Source of the DNA: an uncultured Phascolarctobacterium sp.
Lineage (GTDB): Bacteria > Bacillota > Negativicutes > Acidaminococcales > Acidaminococcaceae
Direction: 5' to 3'
NCBI GenBank assembly: GCA_949299135.1
Contig: CASFZG010000016.1
Span: 1-64,000, forward strand
DNA length: 64,000 bases
Translations under genes and position numbers: made by a program
Shown here: positions 26,249-35,379 of the stretch, piece by piece
How positions within the stretch are numbered: position 1 is the stretch's first letter
Layout of the letters: each line of letters begins with the position of its first letter
The notes under the pieces: generated by a model
What the model was told of the DNA's origin: nothing
The model's input: only the letters and a program-made list of their open reading frames with translations
Databases searched by the model: none

Positions 26249-28645
26249 ATGAACAAGAGAAAGTATGCACAGTTGTCCTTAAGCCTGGCGGCCATGCTGA
26301 TGGCAGTGCCGGTATGGGCGGCGGAACAGAACAATTCCGCAGCTGACGTTGTTGCCAACCAGACGATGACCATCGGCGGCAAGGAACAGATTGTCAGCCA
26401 GAAAGCGCTGGAACAGATGCGCGAAGCTCAGGAAAAAGAAGGCAAATCCTTCCCGAAAAAGGGCAAAGACGGCAAGTATACTTATTATATGCACAATAAA
26501 CCGTCCGAGGATATCTCCGACCCCAATTACAAAAGCGGCGGCAAATCCGGCAGCGGCAGGATTGTGGAAATTGTCCCCGGCAAGGGCGTTGTGCGTGAAG
26601 GCGGCAGCGGTGTGGAAGCACCGGACGCAGTACAGCAGAAAACTGCTGAAACGCAGGACAGCGGCGCTGCACAGGTGCAGGATGAAGCCGTTGTTACCGA
26701 TGAAGGCGACGGCCAGATTATCGCAGGGGAAGATGGCGAACTGAAAGAGCCCATGGTGCGCGAAGCCGACGGCAGCCTGCGCCCGATGACGATGGAAGAA
26801 CGCCAGAAATGGGAAGCTGAAGTAGAACAGCAGCGTACGGCACAGGAAGCTGTGCAGCAGAACGCGCAGACCAACGCTGTTTCGCAGGAGCCGGTATTGA
26901 ACATGCCGATTGCCCAGCAGCAGCGCGCCAGCGAACCGGCTGCCCCGTATATCGGCCAGCTGATTACCAAAATCAGCGTTACCGGCAACAAAGTAACCAA
27001 AGCCGAAGACATTGAAGCGGTTATTACCACCAAACCGGGCATGGAACTGACGCAGGAAGGCCTTGCCAAAGACCTGCATGCCATTTACGGCCTGGGCTGG
27101 TATTATGATTTGCAGCCGGAATTCATCAAAGTTCCGGAAGGCGTGCAGCTCGTTTACCATGTGCTGGAAAACCCTGTTTATAAACAGCTGGAAGTAGAAG
27201 GCAACACCAAAATTTCCGATTCCGAAATCGAAAAAATCCTTGATTTGCCGAAAGACGAAATCATCAATATTAAAGACGTTAATATAAAAGTGCAGCGCCT
27301 TGAAGCAGAATACAACAAGCAGGGCTATATCCTCGCGCGTGTTGCGGATATCCGCATGCTGCCTGACGGAACGCTTTTGCTTTTAGTTAACGAAGGCATT
27401 GTTGAAGACTTTAAGGTTAAAGGCAATGTAAAAACCAAAGACTATGTTATTACCCGCGAAATGAAGCTGAAAAAAGGCGAGCCGTTCAATGCCAAAGACG
27501 CACGCCGTAGCATGCAGCGCATTTATAACCTCGGTTATTTTGAAGACGTTAACATTAAGCTGAACCCGGGCCAGGAACCGAACGGTGTGGAAATTGAAAT
27601 TACCGTTGTGGAAATGAACACCGGTACTTTCGGCATCGGTGCAGGCTACAGCAATGCTGACGGCTTTATCGGCATGGTTTCCGTCGGCGACAGAAACTTC
27701 CGCGGCACGGGCGACAGCGTGAACGTACGCTGGGAGTTTGGCGGCGAAGATGAAAAGAACTACGAATTTACTTATGTAAAACCGTGGATTGACGATAAAG
27801 AAACCAAAGCAACCTTGATGCTGTACGATGTTACCAACGAATATGCCGACTACGACATCGACGCACATGAGATTGCGCGTTACGATAAAAAGCGCCGCGG
27901 CCAGGAATTAACCTTCAGCCGCAGGACGGACAACGAATTTATCAGCAACTATGTAACGCTGAAAAACCGCGACGATATTTATAAAGGCGAAGCCGATGGT
28001 TACGAAGGCGACCGCGACCAGTACTATGAAGACCAGTTTAATGGGTCTAAATATGATAAACCGTATTACCCTGCAACCGCTAAAGAGCGCCGTGATGAAA
28101 ACTTTGGCGTAACCCGCAGTATTACTTTCGGACGTGTATTCGATTCACGTGATAACATTTACGACCCACACGAAGGTAAACGTATCGGCTACAGCGTAGA
28201 ATGGGCAGGCCTTGGCGGCGATTTTGACTTTACCAAATTAACGGCTGACTGGCGTTATTATTACCGTGCCGGCGGAGAAAGCGTCTGGGCGCTGAACCTT
28301 GGCGCAGGCTGGGCTGACGGCGACATGCCTTTGAGCCAGCGCTTCTCGATGGGCGGCAGTGATACCCTGCGCGGCTACGAGGACGACCAGTTCCGCGGCA
28401 ACAGTATGTTAAAAGCTACTTTGGAATACCGCTTCCCGATTATCAAAAAAGTACAGGGCGTACTCTTTACCGATAACGGCTATGCCTGGGATAAACGCTT
28501 TGAGGACGATTTTGACCTCGGTTTGATTAAGAACAGCGTCGGTGCAGGTTTGCGCATCAACTCCCCGCTCGGCCCGGTTAAACTGGATTACGGCTGGGGC
28601 GACGACGGCGGCATGTTCCACTTCAGCTTCGGCGGCCAGTTCTGA
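26249..28645 (+). CDS. bamA: Outer-membrane protein assembly factor BamA with N-terminal extension
   Basis: 798 residues. Signal peptide 1-24 is followed by about 205 residues of low-complexity, charged sequence with no known fold. Three POTRA repeats follow (about 235-308, 309-384, 385-458; each with a VxGNxxxxxxxI pattern), instead of the five in E. coli, and then an Omp85 barrel to a C-terminal Phe (MFHFSFGGQF). The conserved barrel motif SMGGSDTLRGYEDDQFRG (VRGF/Y-type loop) is present. It inserts beta-barrel proteins into the outer membrane. RBS AGGGAGG. Skp-like chaperones are encoded just downstream. Confidence 0.93.
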   Translation: MNKRKYAQLSLSLAAMLMAVPVWAAEQNNSAADVVANQTMTIGGKEQIVSQKALEQMREAQEKEGKSFPKKGKDGKYTYYMHNKPSEDISDPNYKSGGKSGSGRIVEIVPGKGVVREGGSGVEAPDAVQQKTAETQDSGAAQVQDEAVVTDEGDGQIIAGEDGELKEPMVREADGSLRPMTMEERQKWEAEVEQQRTAQEAVQQNAQTNAVSQEPVLNMPIAQQQRASEPAAPYIGQLITKISVTGNKVTKAEDIEAVITTKPGMELTQEGLAKDLHAIYGLGWYYDLQPEFIKVPEGVQLVYHVLENPVYKQLEVEGNTKISDSEIEKILDLPKDEIINIKDVNIKVQRLEAEYNKQGYILARVADIRMLPDGTLLLLVNEGIVEDFKVKGNVKTKDYVITREMKLKKGEPFNAKDARRSMQRIYNLGYFEDVNIKLNPGQEPNGVEIEITVVEMNTGTFGIGAGYSNADGFIGMVSVGDRNFRGTGDSVNVRWEFGGEDEKNYEFTYVKPWIDDKETKATLMLYDVTNEYADYDIDAHEIARYDKKRRGQELTFSRRTDNEFISNYVTLKNRDDIYKGEADGYEGDRDQYYEDQFNGSKYDKPYYPATAKERRDENFGVTRSITFGRVFDSRDNIYDPHEGKRIGYSVEWAGLGGDFDFTKLTADWRYYYRAGGESVWALNLGAGWADGDMPLSQRFSMGGSDTLRGYEDDQFRGNSMLKATLEYRFPIIKKVQGVLFTDNGYAWDKRFEDDFDLGLIKNSVGAGLRINSPLGPVKLDYGWGDDGGMFHFSFGGQF

Positions 28646-28655
28646 TTAAACAATT

Positions 28656-29918
28656 ATGCAGTTAAGAAGTTTATTGCTGTGCTGCCTGCTTGTTGCGGCG
28701 GCTGTGCCTGCGTGGGCAGAGCCGGTGGACAGCGTGCAGGTGCGCATTACCGATAACGGCGGTACAAGCGGCGTGCTGCTCGACAGGATGTCCAGAAGCA
28801 TGCAGGTAGTGGCAGAACAGCTTTTTCTCGATAAAGACAGCGTCAACATCAATGCCGCGTGCGGCGATTACGAGCGTTTGCTGGCAGAAGTAGGCGACCG
28901 TGTGCTGACGGGCTACCGGATGGAAAGCGTCAGCGTGAGCGCGGGCAGCGTTACCGCTATTGATATGCGCGTTGCCCCGTGGAGCGCAGCAGTTGACGAT
29001 GTGTTTGTGGATTTGCAGTTTTCCGGCGTGGAGCCGGGCACGGCGGAGTTTTTGAAAGCACGCCTGCCGCAGCTGCAAAACAGAATAGAAAATATTATTA
29101 AAGGTTCTTCCGTCGATGCAAGCGACTGGGCCGGCGGCATACTGCGCCGTCTGGTGCGCAGCGAAGTGGAAGAAAAACTGCCGGAGTTCAAGGCTGCTGT
29201 CGATGTTGTCCGCGAGGATGACCGCACCGTGGTGCAGGTGGTAATTTACCCGGTAGGCCAGCTGGTGCAGAACGTGGATTATTCCATGGCTTCGGAATCG
29301 ATACCGAACCTTTTGCTGCTGGATTTAAAACAGCGCTATGCCCAAAAGGCGGACGCTTTGCGCGGGCTGCCGGTAGAATATGTCAAACGCCATAAGGCGG
29401 AGCTGGAAAACCTGCTTTTGACAGATTTGCAGAACGAAAAATCCGTAAAGCTGCACAATCTGGCGCCGGCAGTTAAGCTTGTGCCGGGCGGCACGCTGGG
29501 CGTGGAAATCAACATGGGCTCGGATAAATACAAAATCTGGTTTGAGGGTTACGGCGATATCGGCCGCGACGAGGATAATATTTCCGGGCGCGCCCATTTT
29601 GGCAAGTTCATTTCGGACCGCGATGAAATTTTCGGCGAAGTCGGCGTGACGCTGGACGATGTGGACTGGGATTTTTCCGCGGGCTACGCAAGGCACTGGG
29701 GCAAGGCAACGCTGAGCTATATGCGGCGCAGCCCCGACGGGCAGAACGTGTTCCGCGGCGAATACGATTTTACCAGCAAATGGCGTTTGCGCACCGAATA
29801 TTTTTCGGGCACGGATACCACGGAAATTGCCGTGCGGTACAGAATACACGAATTTTTAAGCGCTGAATACGTTTACTCCAACGATAAGCCCTACTTCCGC
29901 ATTGTGGGAAATTTGTAG
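28656..29918 (+). CDS. Probable outer-membrane protein, family not recognised
   Basis: 420 residues. Clear signal peptide 1-21 (LLLCCLLVAAAVPAWA). Residues about 22-250 are mixed alpha/beta and contain two POTRA-sized segments; residues about 280-420 alternate strands with aromatic girdle residues (YKIWFEGYGDI, FGEVGVTL, DFSAGYARHW, ATLSYMRR, WRLRTEYF, EIAVRYRI, LSAEYVY), consistent with an 8-10-stranded barrel. No Shine-Dalgarno is visible in the 10 bases after the bamA stop, so translation may depend on coupling to bamA. Its conserved-looking position between bamA and the Skp genes suggests an envelope assembly role. Confidence 0.72.
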   Translation: MQLRSLLLCCLLVAAAVPAWAEPVDSVQVRITDNGGTSGVLLDRMSRSMQVVAEQLFLDKDSVNINAACGDYERLLAEVGDRVLTGYRMESVSVSAGSVTAIDMRVAPWSAAVDDVFVDLQFSGVEPGTAEFLKARLPQLQNRIENIIKGSSVDASDWAGGILRRLVRSEVEEKLPEFKAAVDVVREDDRTVVQVVIYPVGQLVQNVDYSMASESIPNLLLLDLKQRYAQKADALRGLPVEYVKRHKAELENLLLTDLQNEKSVKLHNLAPAVKLVPGGTLGVEINMGSDKYKIWFEGYGDIGRDEDNISGRAHFGKFISDRDEIFGEVGVTLDDVDWDFSAGYARHWGKATLSYMRRSPDGQNVFRGEYDFTSKWRLRTEYFSGTDTTEIAVRYRIHEFLSAEYVYSNDKPYFRIVGNL

Positions 29919-29925
29919 GCATTAG

Positions 29926-29954
29926 TTGAAAGATAAACGCAGGGCTGATATAAT
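29926..29954 (+). promoter_or_regulatory. Promoter upstream of the Skp-like genes
   Basis: TTGAAA (29926-29931), 17-base spacer, TATAAT (29949-29954). It provides an independent start for the Skp/lpx part of the cluster. Confidence 0.75.
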
Positions 29955-29992
29955 TAAAAATATAATTAAATTTGAAAGCAGGGATATTTATT

Positions 29993-30478
29993 ATGATGCA
30001 GCAATTACGCAATCCGAAAAACGTAAAGATGATTTCTTTGTTTGTTGCCGCAATCTTTGTCCTCAGCTGCTTTGCCATTACCTTGCAGCAGGGCTCTTTT
30101 TCCGGCATTGCCTCGGCGGCTTCCTCCGAATCCGCTATCGGCGTTGTAAATTACCAGATGCTTCTTTCCCAGTCGCCTGACCTGGCCGGTGTTGAAGAAG
30201 CCATGAAACAGGAAATTGCAACCCAGCAGAAAAACTTTGACGAAAAAAGCCAGAATATGAACGATACCGAAAAGCAGCGTTATTACCAGCAGCTGCAGGA
30301 GGTAATTGCCAACAGGGAAAAAGAACTGATGGAGCCTGTGTTCCAGAAAATTGAAGCAGCCATAAAAAAAGTGGCCGATAAAAAAGGCCTGGCAGTTGTA
30401 GTAGAAAAAAATACCGTAATTTACGGTGGTCTCGATATTACTGACGAAGTGGCAAAAACCCTGCAAAGCGGAAAATAA
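29993..30478 (+). CDS. Skp/OmpH-family periplasmic chaperone (paralogue 1)
   Basis: 161 residues from ATG 29993 (CAGGGAT upstream). An N-terminal hydrophobic segment (residues about 14-32) acts as a signal peptide or anchor; the SASAASS stretch after it could be a cleavage site. The rest is the OmpH/Skp fold: VVNYQMLLSQSP, then a long coiled coil (QNFDEK...NREKELMEP) and the terminal beta strand GLAVVVEKNTVIYGGLDITDEV. Skp trimers hold unfolded outer-membrane proteins for BamA, which is encoded just upstream. Confidence 0.87.
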   Translation: MMQQLRNPKNVKMISLFVAAIFVLSCFAITLQQGSFSGIASAASSESAIGVVNYQMLLSQSPDLAGVEEAMKQEIATQQKNFDEKSQNMNDTEKQRYYQQLQEVIANREKELMEPVFQKIEAAIKKVADKKGLAVVVEKNTVIYGGLDITDEVAKTLQSGK

Positions 30479-30482
30479 TCTT

Positions 30483-30506
30483 ACGGGACCCTGACGGGTC
30501 CTGTTT
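30483..30506 (+). terminator. Weak terminator-like hairpin after Skp paralogue 1
   Basis: ACGGGACCC and GGGTCCTGT (30483-30491 / 30496-30504) form a 9-bp stem with a 4-base loop and only a short T-tract, so it may reduce rather than stop transcription. Confidence 0.55.
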
Positions 30507-30532
30507 GCTTAGGGCTATGAAAGGAAGGTAGT

Positions 30533-31447
30533 ATGCGTTATCTGCAAATTGCATTATTGATGTTCATAGCCGTATTTTGCGTAAGCGCCTGCGGCAGTCT
30601 GCCCGGCTTGGGCGAAAAGATTGCCTATCTCAACTGGGAGGAAGCGGTTAAAAGCCATCCGCGACACGAAGCGTTAAAGCAGGGCAAGGCGGAATATGAC
30701 AAGCTTTTAGCTTACCGTGACCAGCAGGCTGACATTGCCCGTAAGCAGATTCAGGGGCTGGCGCTTTTGCAGAAGATTAAGCAGAACAGCAAAAGCAGTT
30801 ATTACGAAGCCGATTTCCGTACATCGCTGTATGCCAAGCAGGAAATAGAGCAGCACGGTTTCCGCGAAGTTTTGCAGAAAGCGGCGGCCGAAGCCGATGA
30901 AATACTGGCGGCGGAACGCGAAAGTATCGAAAAGGATTACCAGCTGCGGATGTTCAACATCCGTTTGCAGCTGGAAGCGGTGCGCATGAAGCCGGAACAG
31001 CGTCAGGCACTGCAGGAGGAGCTGCATGCTATCCGCATGGAAATGGACGGCAGGCTGGCGCAGTTAAATCAGCGCAAGGCTGAAATTATTGCCGAAAAGA
31101 CAGCGCCGGAACGTGAAGCCATGCAGCAGCGCATAGCGGCTTACGCCGATGAACTGCGCGGCGAATTGCAGGGCAGGCTGCGGGACGATATCGCCAAAGA
31201 CGATAAGGATTTGCAGCAGGGACCCGAGGCTTTCGGCAAGGTGCTGGAAGTTATAGACAAACGCCTGGATAAGATTAAAGAAGGCAATGACAAAATTGCC
31301 GGTGAAATCAGGCATGACATTGAAAGCAAAGTGGCGTACCTTGCCAAAGAGCGCGGCTACACCATTGTTTTTAATAAAGTAAAGGTTAATGTAAAGGCTG
31401 ACGATATTACCAAAGAGGTTGTATCGGAGCTTAAAAAATCAAAATAA
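30533..31447 (+). CDS. OmpH-like coiled-coil lipoprotein (Skp paralogue 2)
   Basis: 304 residues. Signal peptide with lipobox VSAC (Cys20) marks a lipoprotein. The start of the mature part (IAYLNWEEAVKSHPRHEALKQGKAEYDKL) and the end (YTIVFNKVKVNVKADDITKEVVSEL) are OmpH-like, but the long central coiled coil (residues about 55-235) is roughly double the usual Skp length. It may form an extended periplasmic chaperone or tether. RBS AAAGGAAGG. Membrane of residence not decidable. Confidence 0.8.
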   Translation: MRYLQIALLMFIAVFCVSACGSLPGLGEKIAYLNWEEAVKSHPRHEALKQGKAEYDKLLAYRDQQADIARKQIQGLALLQKIKQNSKSSYYEADFRTSLYAKQEIEQHGFREVLQKAAAEADEILAAERESIEKDYQLRMFNIRLQLEAVRMKPEQRQALQEELHAIRMEMDGRLAQLNQRKAEIIAEKTAPEREAMQQRIAAYADELRGELQGRLRDDIAKDDKDLQQGPEAFGKVLEVIDKRLDKIKEGNDKIAGEIRHDIESKVAYLAKERGYTIVFNKVKVNVKADDITKEVVSELKKSK

Positions 31448-31462
31448 CGGGAGCGAATAAAC

Positions 31463-31873
31463 ATGAAAAAACAAATTATTGCCGGTTTACTTGCAGCGAC
31501 TGCGTTGTTATCCTTTGGCTGCTCCGGCCGCAACGCCGAATTTGGCGTGGTTGACATGCGTGCCGTGGAAAGCGAAGCCGCAGTTGTAAAAACCGTGCAG
31601 GAAGAAGTAACCACCAAAGGCAAAGCCCTGCAGGAGGAAATGAACGCCGCATTGGAAGGCAAAACCGGTGAGGAGCGCCAGAAAGTGATGGAGGACTTTA
31701 CCTCCAGGATGAATGTTGTCCGCTCCGAAGCGCAGAATAAATTAAAAGCCAGCCTTGATACGGCTTTGAACGAAGTTGCCAAGGAAAAAGGCCTGGGCGC
31801 TGTTTTGATTAAAGATGCCGTACCGCAGGGCGGCGTTGATGTTACGCAGGACGTAATTGCCAAAATGAAATAA
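31463..31873 (+). CDS. OmpH-like lipoprotein (Skp paralogue 3)
   Basis: 136 residues. Lipobox LSFGC (Cys20). Short OmpH domain: FGVVDMRAVESEAAVVKTVQ, coiled coil, and LGAVLIKDAVPQGGVDVTQDVI. Skp-like chaperone anchored to a membrane, immediately after paralogue 2 (15 bases) and before a terminator. Confidence 0.82.
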   Translation: MKKQIIAGLLAATALLSFGCSGRNAEFGVVDMRAVESEAAVVKTVQEEVTTKGKALQEEMNAALEGKTGEERQKVMEDFTSRMNVVRSEAQNKLKASLDTALNEVAKEKGLGAVLIKDAVPQGGVDVTQDVIAKMK

Positions 31874-31886
31874 AACCGGTGAAAGG

Positions 31887-31912
31887 GCGGGCGGCAGGGC
31901 CGTCCGCTTTTT
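31887..31912 (+). terminator. Terminator between the Skp genes and lpxD
   Basis: GCGGGCGGC-AGG-GCCGTCCGC, a 9-bp stem with a 3-base loop, followed by five T residues. Confidence 0.75.
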
Positions 31913-31942
31913 AAATAGCCGGATTGTACAGGAGGCTGCAAA

Positions 31943-32974
31943 ATGGAAAAAACTGTCCGTGAATTAGCAGAATTTTTGCATGGCAAGCTTGAAAACGATG
32001 CGCCGGAATTAAAGGTAACCGGCGTTAACGGACTGGTGGAAGCCGGTCCGCAGGATATTTCCTTTGCTGTGCCGCCCCATGTGGAGCACTGCCATTTAAG
32101 CAAGGCCGGAGTTATGGTGCTTGGCTTTGACGACCCGAAGCTGCCGGATAACCGTCCGGTCATCCGTGTGGAGAACCCGCGTGCCGCTTTTGCCGCATTG
32201 CTGGAATTGTTCCGCCACAGGGCTGAGGTTGAACGCGTTGTCAGCGACAGGGCTTATGTCGCACCGACGGCGAAAATCGGTAAAAACGTAGCCGTTATGC
32301 CGTTTGCCTATATTGATGAAGGTGCGGAAATCGGCGACGGCACTGTAATTTACCCGCATGTTTATGTGGGCAAAAATGTCAAGGTCGGCGCTGACTGTCT
32401 GTTCTATCCCAGCGCTACCATCCGCGAGGGCTGCGTGCTGGGCAACAAAATTGTTTTACAGTCCGGCGCTGTTATTGGCGGCGACGGCTTTGGCTATATT
32501 ACCGATAAAACCACCGGCAAGCACAGCTTTGTTTTGCAGGCGGGCAATGTGGTGCTGGAGGACGAGGTCGAAGTCGGCAGCAACTCCTGCATCGACAGGG
32601 CAACCGCAGGCAGCACTGTAGTGGGCGCAGGCACCAAGATTGATAATCTTGTGCATCTCGGCCATAACGACGTGCTGGGCAAAAACTGCCTGGTTGTGGC
32701 GCATGTAGGCATCAGCGGCAGCGTAACCGCCGGTGATAACTGCGTCTTCGCCGGTCAGGTCGGCACTGTCGGCCATATTACCATCGGCAATAACTGCCAG
32801 TTTGCGGGCAGGACGGGCATTACCCATAATATTCCGGACAATTCCGTCTGCGCGGGCTTCCCGGCACAGCCGTATAAAGAGTGGCTGAAGCAGGAGGCTA
32901 ACCTGCGCAAGGTGGGCGACCTTGTGAAAAAGGTTAAGGAGCTGGAAAAAGCTCTGGCCGAATTGAAGAAATAA
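31943..32974 (+). CDS. lpxD: UDP-3-O-acylglucosamine N-acyltransferase
   Basis: 343 residues. N-terminal uridine-binding domain (about 1-100), then a left-handed beta-helix of hexapeptide repeats (about 105-300; IGKNVAVMPF, IGDGTVIYPH) with the catalytic His in the GGDGFGY/ LVHLGHNDVLG region, and a C-terminal helix. Adds the N-linked hydroxyacyl chain from acyl-ACP to UDP-3-O-acyl-GlcN, step 3 of lipid A synthesis. RBS CAGGAGG. Confidence 0.94.
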   Translation: MEKTVRELAEFLHGKLENDAPELKVTGVNGLVEAGPQDISFAVPPHVEHCHLSKAGVMVLGFDDPKLPDNRPVIRVENPRAAFAALLELFRHRAEVERVVSDRAYVAPTAKIGKNVAVMPFAYIDEGAEIGDGTVIYPHVYVGKNVKVGADCLFYPSATIREGCVLGNKIVLQSGAVIGGDGFGYITDKTTGKHSFVLQAGNVVLEDEVEVGSNSCIDRATAGSTVVGAGTKIDNLVHLGHNDVLGKNCLVVAHVGISGSVTAGDNCVFAGQVGTVGHITIGNNCQFAGRTGITHNIPDNSVCAGFPAQPYKEWLKQEANLRKVGDLVKKVKELEKALAELKK

Positions 32975-32993
32975 TTTGCAGGACGTGTTTTAG

Positions 32994-33884
32994 TTGATTG
33001 CGTATCATATTGTTAAATTTTTCAGCTGGCTGATGTGCGTTTCGCCGAAGTTTATCCGCAACGGCGTGGCACACTTTTTAGGCAGCGTGGCTGTTATGGC
33101 TACGCCGGCGTGGCGCCTTAAAATGGCAACTGCCAATGTGCAGGAATGCCTTGGCGTTGACGAAAGGCGCGCGCGGCAGATTGCCGAGGACAGCCTGCAC
33201 CGCTTCGGCAGGATGATTGTGGAGGTTATGCGCTTTCCGCTTTTGAAGCCGGAGAACATTGACCAGCTGGTGACGGTGGAAGGGCTGGAATACCTGGAAG
33301 CCGCTTATAAAGAAAATAAAGGCGTTATTATGGCGACCGGCCATTTTGGCAACTGGGAGCTTCTGGGTGCGACGGTGGCATTGCACGGCTATCCGATGCT
33401 GAGCATCACGCGCAAGCAGAACAACGGGCAGATGGACCGCTTCATTAACGAGTACCGCGAGATGGTAGGGCAGAAGGTTGCTTACAACCGAGGCAAAAGC
33501 GGGCTTTTAGCCATCAGCCGCATGCTGAAGGAAAAGCATTTGCTTGGCGTTTTGTTTGACCAGGACACCAACGACGACGGCGTGGAAATTGACATTTTCG
33601 GCAAGAAGTGCATTACGCCTTACGGGCCGGCGGTGCTTTCGCGTTTGTACGGTTCGCCGATACTGCCGATTTTTATGCACAATAACCCTGACGGCACGCT
33701 GCGCGCGAAGATTTACCCGCCGCTGTATACGCCGAAGACCAAAAATAAAGAGCAGGATTATTACGATGTTACCAAGGAACTCATCACGGTGCTGGAACAC
33801 GAGATTATCGAAAACCCGCCGATGTGGTTCTGGGTGCATGACCGATGGAAGGACGGCCGGCAGCGTTTTGCCGGTAAAAAATAA
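32994..33884 (+). CDS. Lysophospholipid/lipid A acyltransferase (LpxL/HtrB family), copy 1
   Basis: 296 residues from a TTG start at 32994 with AGGA upstream. An N-terminal membrane segment, then the HX4D/E catalytic motif in GHFGNWE (about residues 117-123), and FDQDTNDDG and WFWVHDRW motifs of the LpxL/LpxM family. Adds secondary acyl chains to lipid A at the cytosolic face. A second member lies at 45669-46574. Which chain each adds cannot be told. Confidence 0.88.
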   Translation: MIAYHIVKFFSWLMCVSPKFIRNGVAHFLGSVAVMATPAWRLKMATANVQECLGVDERRARQIAEDSLHRFGRMIVEVMRFPLLKPENIDQLVTVEGLEYLEAAYKENKGVIMATGHFGNWELLGATVALHGYPMLSITRKQNNGQMDRFINEYREMVGQKVAYNRGKSGLLAISRMLKEKHLLGVLFDQDTNDDGVEIDIFGKKCITPYGPAVLSRLYGSPILPIFMHNNPDGTLRAKIYPPLYTPKTKNKEQDYYDVTKELITVLEHEIIENPPMWFWVHDRWKDGRQRFAGKK

Positions 33885-33906
33885 ACTTGCAGACAGGAGG
33901 AGAAGT

Positions 33907-34755
33907 ATGCCGAACAAAGAATATCAGCAGACTTTAGCCAGAAAAATATCGCATACAGGCATCGGGCTGCACTCCGGCAAGGATGTGCTGATTACCCTGT
34001 GCCCGGCGGAAGTTAACACCGGCATTGTTTTTGTGCGTACCGATTTGCCGGACAGGCCGGAAATCCCTGCGCTGCCGGAAAACGTAACTTCAACCCTGAG
34101 GGCGACGACTTTAAGCGCGGGCGGCGCGGAAGTTTTTACGGTTGAGCATTTGATGGCGGCGCTTTCGATGATGCACATCGACAACTGCCGTATTGAAATG
34201 TCTTCGCCGGAGCCGCCGGTAACGGATGGCAGCGCCGCTGTGTTCTGCGATTTGATTTTGCAGGCAGGGCGCGTGGAGCAGGAGGCGGAGCGTAAGGTTT
34301 ACGCCGTGCCGCAGTCCTTTGCCGTTTACGAAGACAACAAATATATTACCGTGCAGCCGTACGACGGTTACCGCATTTCCTTCGTTTCCATGAACCCGCA
34401 TCCCAAACTGGGCACACAGTATTTTGATGTGGAGCTGACGGAAGAAAGCTTTTTGAAGGAAATCGCGCGGGCGCGCACCGTGGGCTTTATGCACGAGATT
34501 AAACAGCTGCAGGCTATGGGCCTTGGCCTTGGCGGCAGCATTGAAAATGTTGTAATTTTTGATGAAGATAAGGTACTGTCCGAAATGCGTTTTGATGACG
34601 AGCTTATCCGCCACAAAATTTTGGACGTTATTGGTGATTTGTATCTGCTGGGGCCGATTAAAGGTCATGTCATCGCGGTTAAATCCGGGCATGCGTTTAA
34701 TTCCAAACTTGCCAAACAAATCAAAGCCTGTCAGTTAAAGGAGGAAGCAAAATGA
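33907..34755 (+). CDS. lpxC: UDP-3-O-acyl-N-acetylglucosamine deacetylase
   Basis: 282 residues from the ATG at 33907 (ACAGGAGGAGAAGT upstream); a longer open frame to 33544 overlaps the preceding acyltransferase and is not homologous. Zinc ligands are visible as HLMAAL (about residue 80) and HKILDVIGD (His and Asp near 237-241), with the catalytic His in GHAF near the end. It carries out the committed step of lipid A synthesis. Not fused to fabZ, which follows with a 4-base overlap. Confidence 0.95.
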   Translation: MPNKEYQQTLARKISHTGIGLHSGKDVLITLCPAEVNTGIVFVRTDLPDRPEIPALPENVTSTLRATTLSAGGAEVFTVEHLMAALSMMHIDNCRIEMSSPEPPVTDGSAAVFCDLILQAGRVEQEAERKVYAVPQSFAVYEDNKYITVQPYDGYRISFVSMNPHPKLGTQYFDVELTEESFLKEIARARTVGFMHEIKQLQAMGLGLGGSIENVVIFDEDKVLSEMRFDDELIRHKILDVIGDLYLLGPIKGHVIAVKSGHAFNSKLAKQIKACQLKEEAK

Positions 34756-35192
34756 CCGTTTTAGAAGCAAGTGAAATTCAGAAAATTATTCCCCACCGTT
34801 ACCCGATGCTGCTGGTTGACCGTATCATCGAACTGGAACCTATGAAACGCGCTGTAGGAATTAAAAATATTACCATGAATGAAATGCAGTTTCTTGGTCA
34901 TTTCCCGGGCGACCCGATTATGCCGGGCGTGCTGATGATTGAAGCGATGGCTCAGGTTGGCGGCGTAGCCCTGCTGTACCCCGAAGAAAACCGCGGCAAA
35001 ATCGCAGTGTTCGGCAAAATCGACAATGTGCGTTTCCGCAAACAGATTATCCCCGGCGATCAGGTTGTTACCGAAGCGATTATTACCAAAATCCGCGGCA
35101 ACATGGGCGTTTGCGAATGTAAGGGCAGAGTTGACGGCAAGGTTGCCTGCGAATGCGAATGCACCTTTGCCATTATGGACCCGAAACAATAA
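34752..35192 (+). CDS. fabZ: 3-hydroxyacyl-ACP dehydratase
   Basis: 146 residues, hot-dog fold. The active-site motif HFPGDPIMPGVLMIEAMAQ carries the catalytic His and Glu. FabZ competes with LpxA for 3-hydroxyacyl-ACP, which explains its place in lpx operons. ATG overlaps the lpxC stop (ATGA). Confidence 0.95.
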   Translation: MTVLEASEIQKIIPHRYPMLLVDRIIELEPMKRAVGIKNITMNEMQFLGHFPGDPIMPGVLMIEAMAQVGGVALLYPEENRGKIAVFGKIDNVRFRKQIIPGDQVVTEAIITKIRGNMGVCECKGRVDGKVACECECTFAIMDPKQ

Positions 35193-35379
35193 TTTACCAA
35201 AATACGTTAAATTTTGCTGAAATAATTAGTAAAAAGGCGTATTTTGCAGTTAACCGCCTCTGAAAGCTGATTTTGAAAGGTAAAAATATAATACGGTTTG
35301 CCGAATATAGATATTAGGTTGCAAATCGGTATATAATAATTTGCAGATTAAAATGAGCGGTTAATTTTGAGGAGTGAAT

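Noticed and set aside
33544-34755. A 403-codon open frame that would give LpxC a long N-terminal extension
   Set aside because: The first 121 codons overlap the acyltransferase gene in another frame and have no LpxC similarity; a strong RBS precedes the ATG at 33907.
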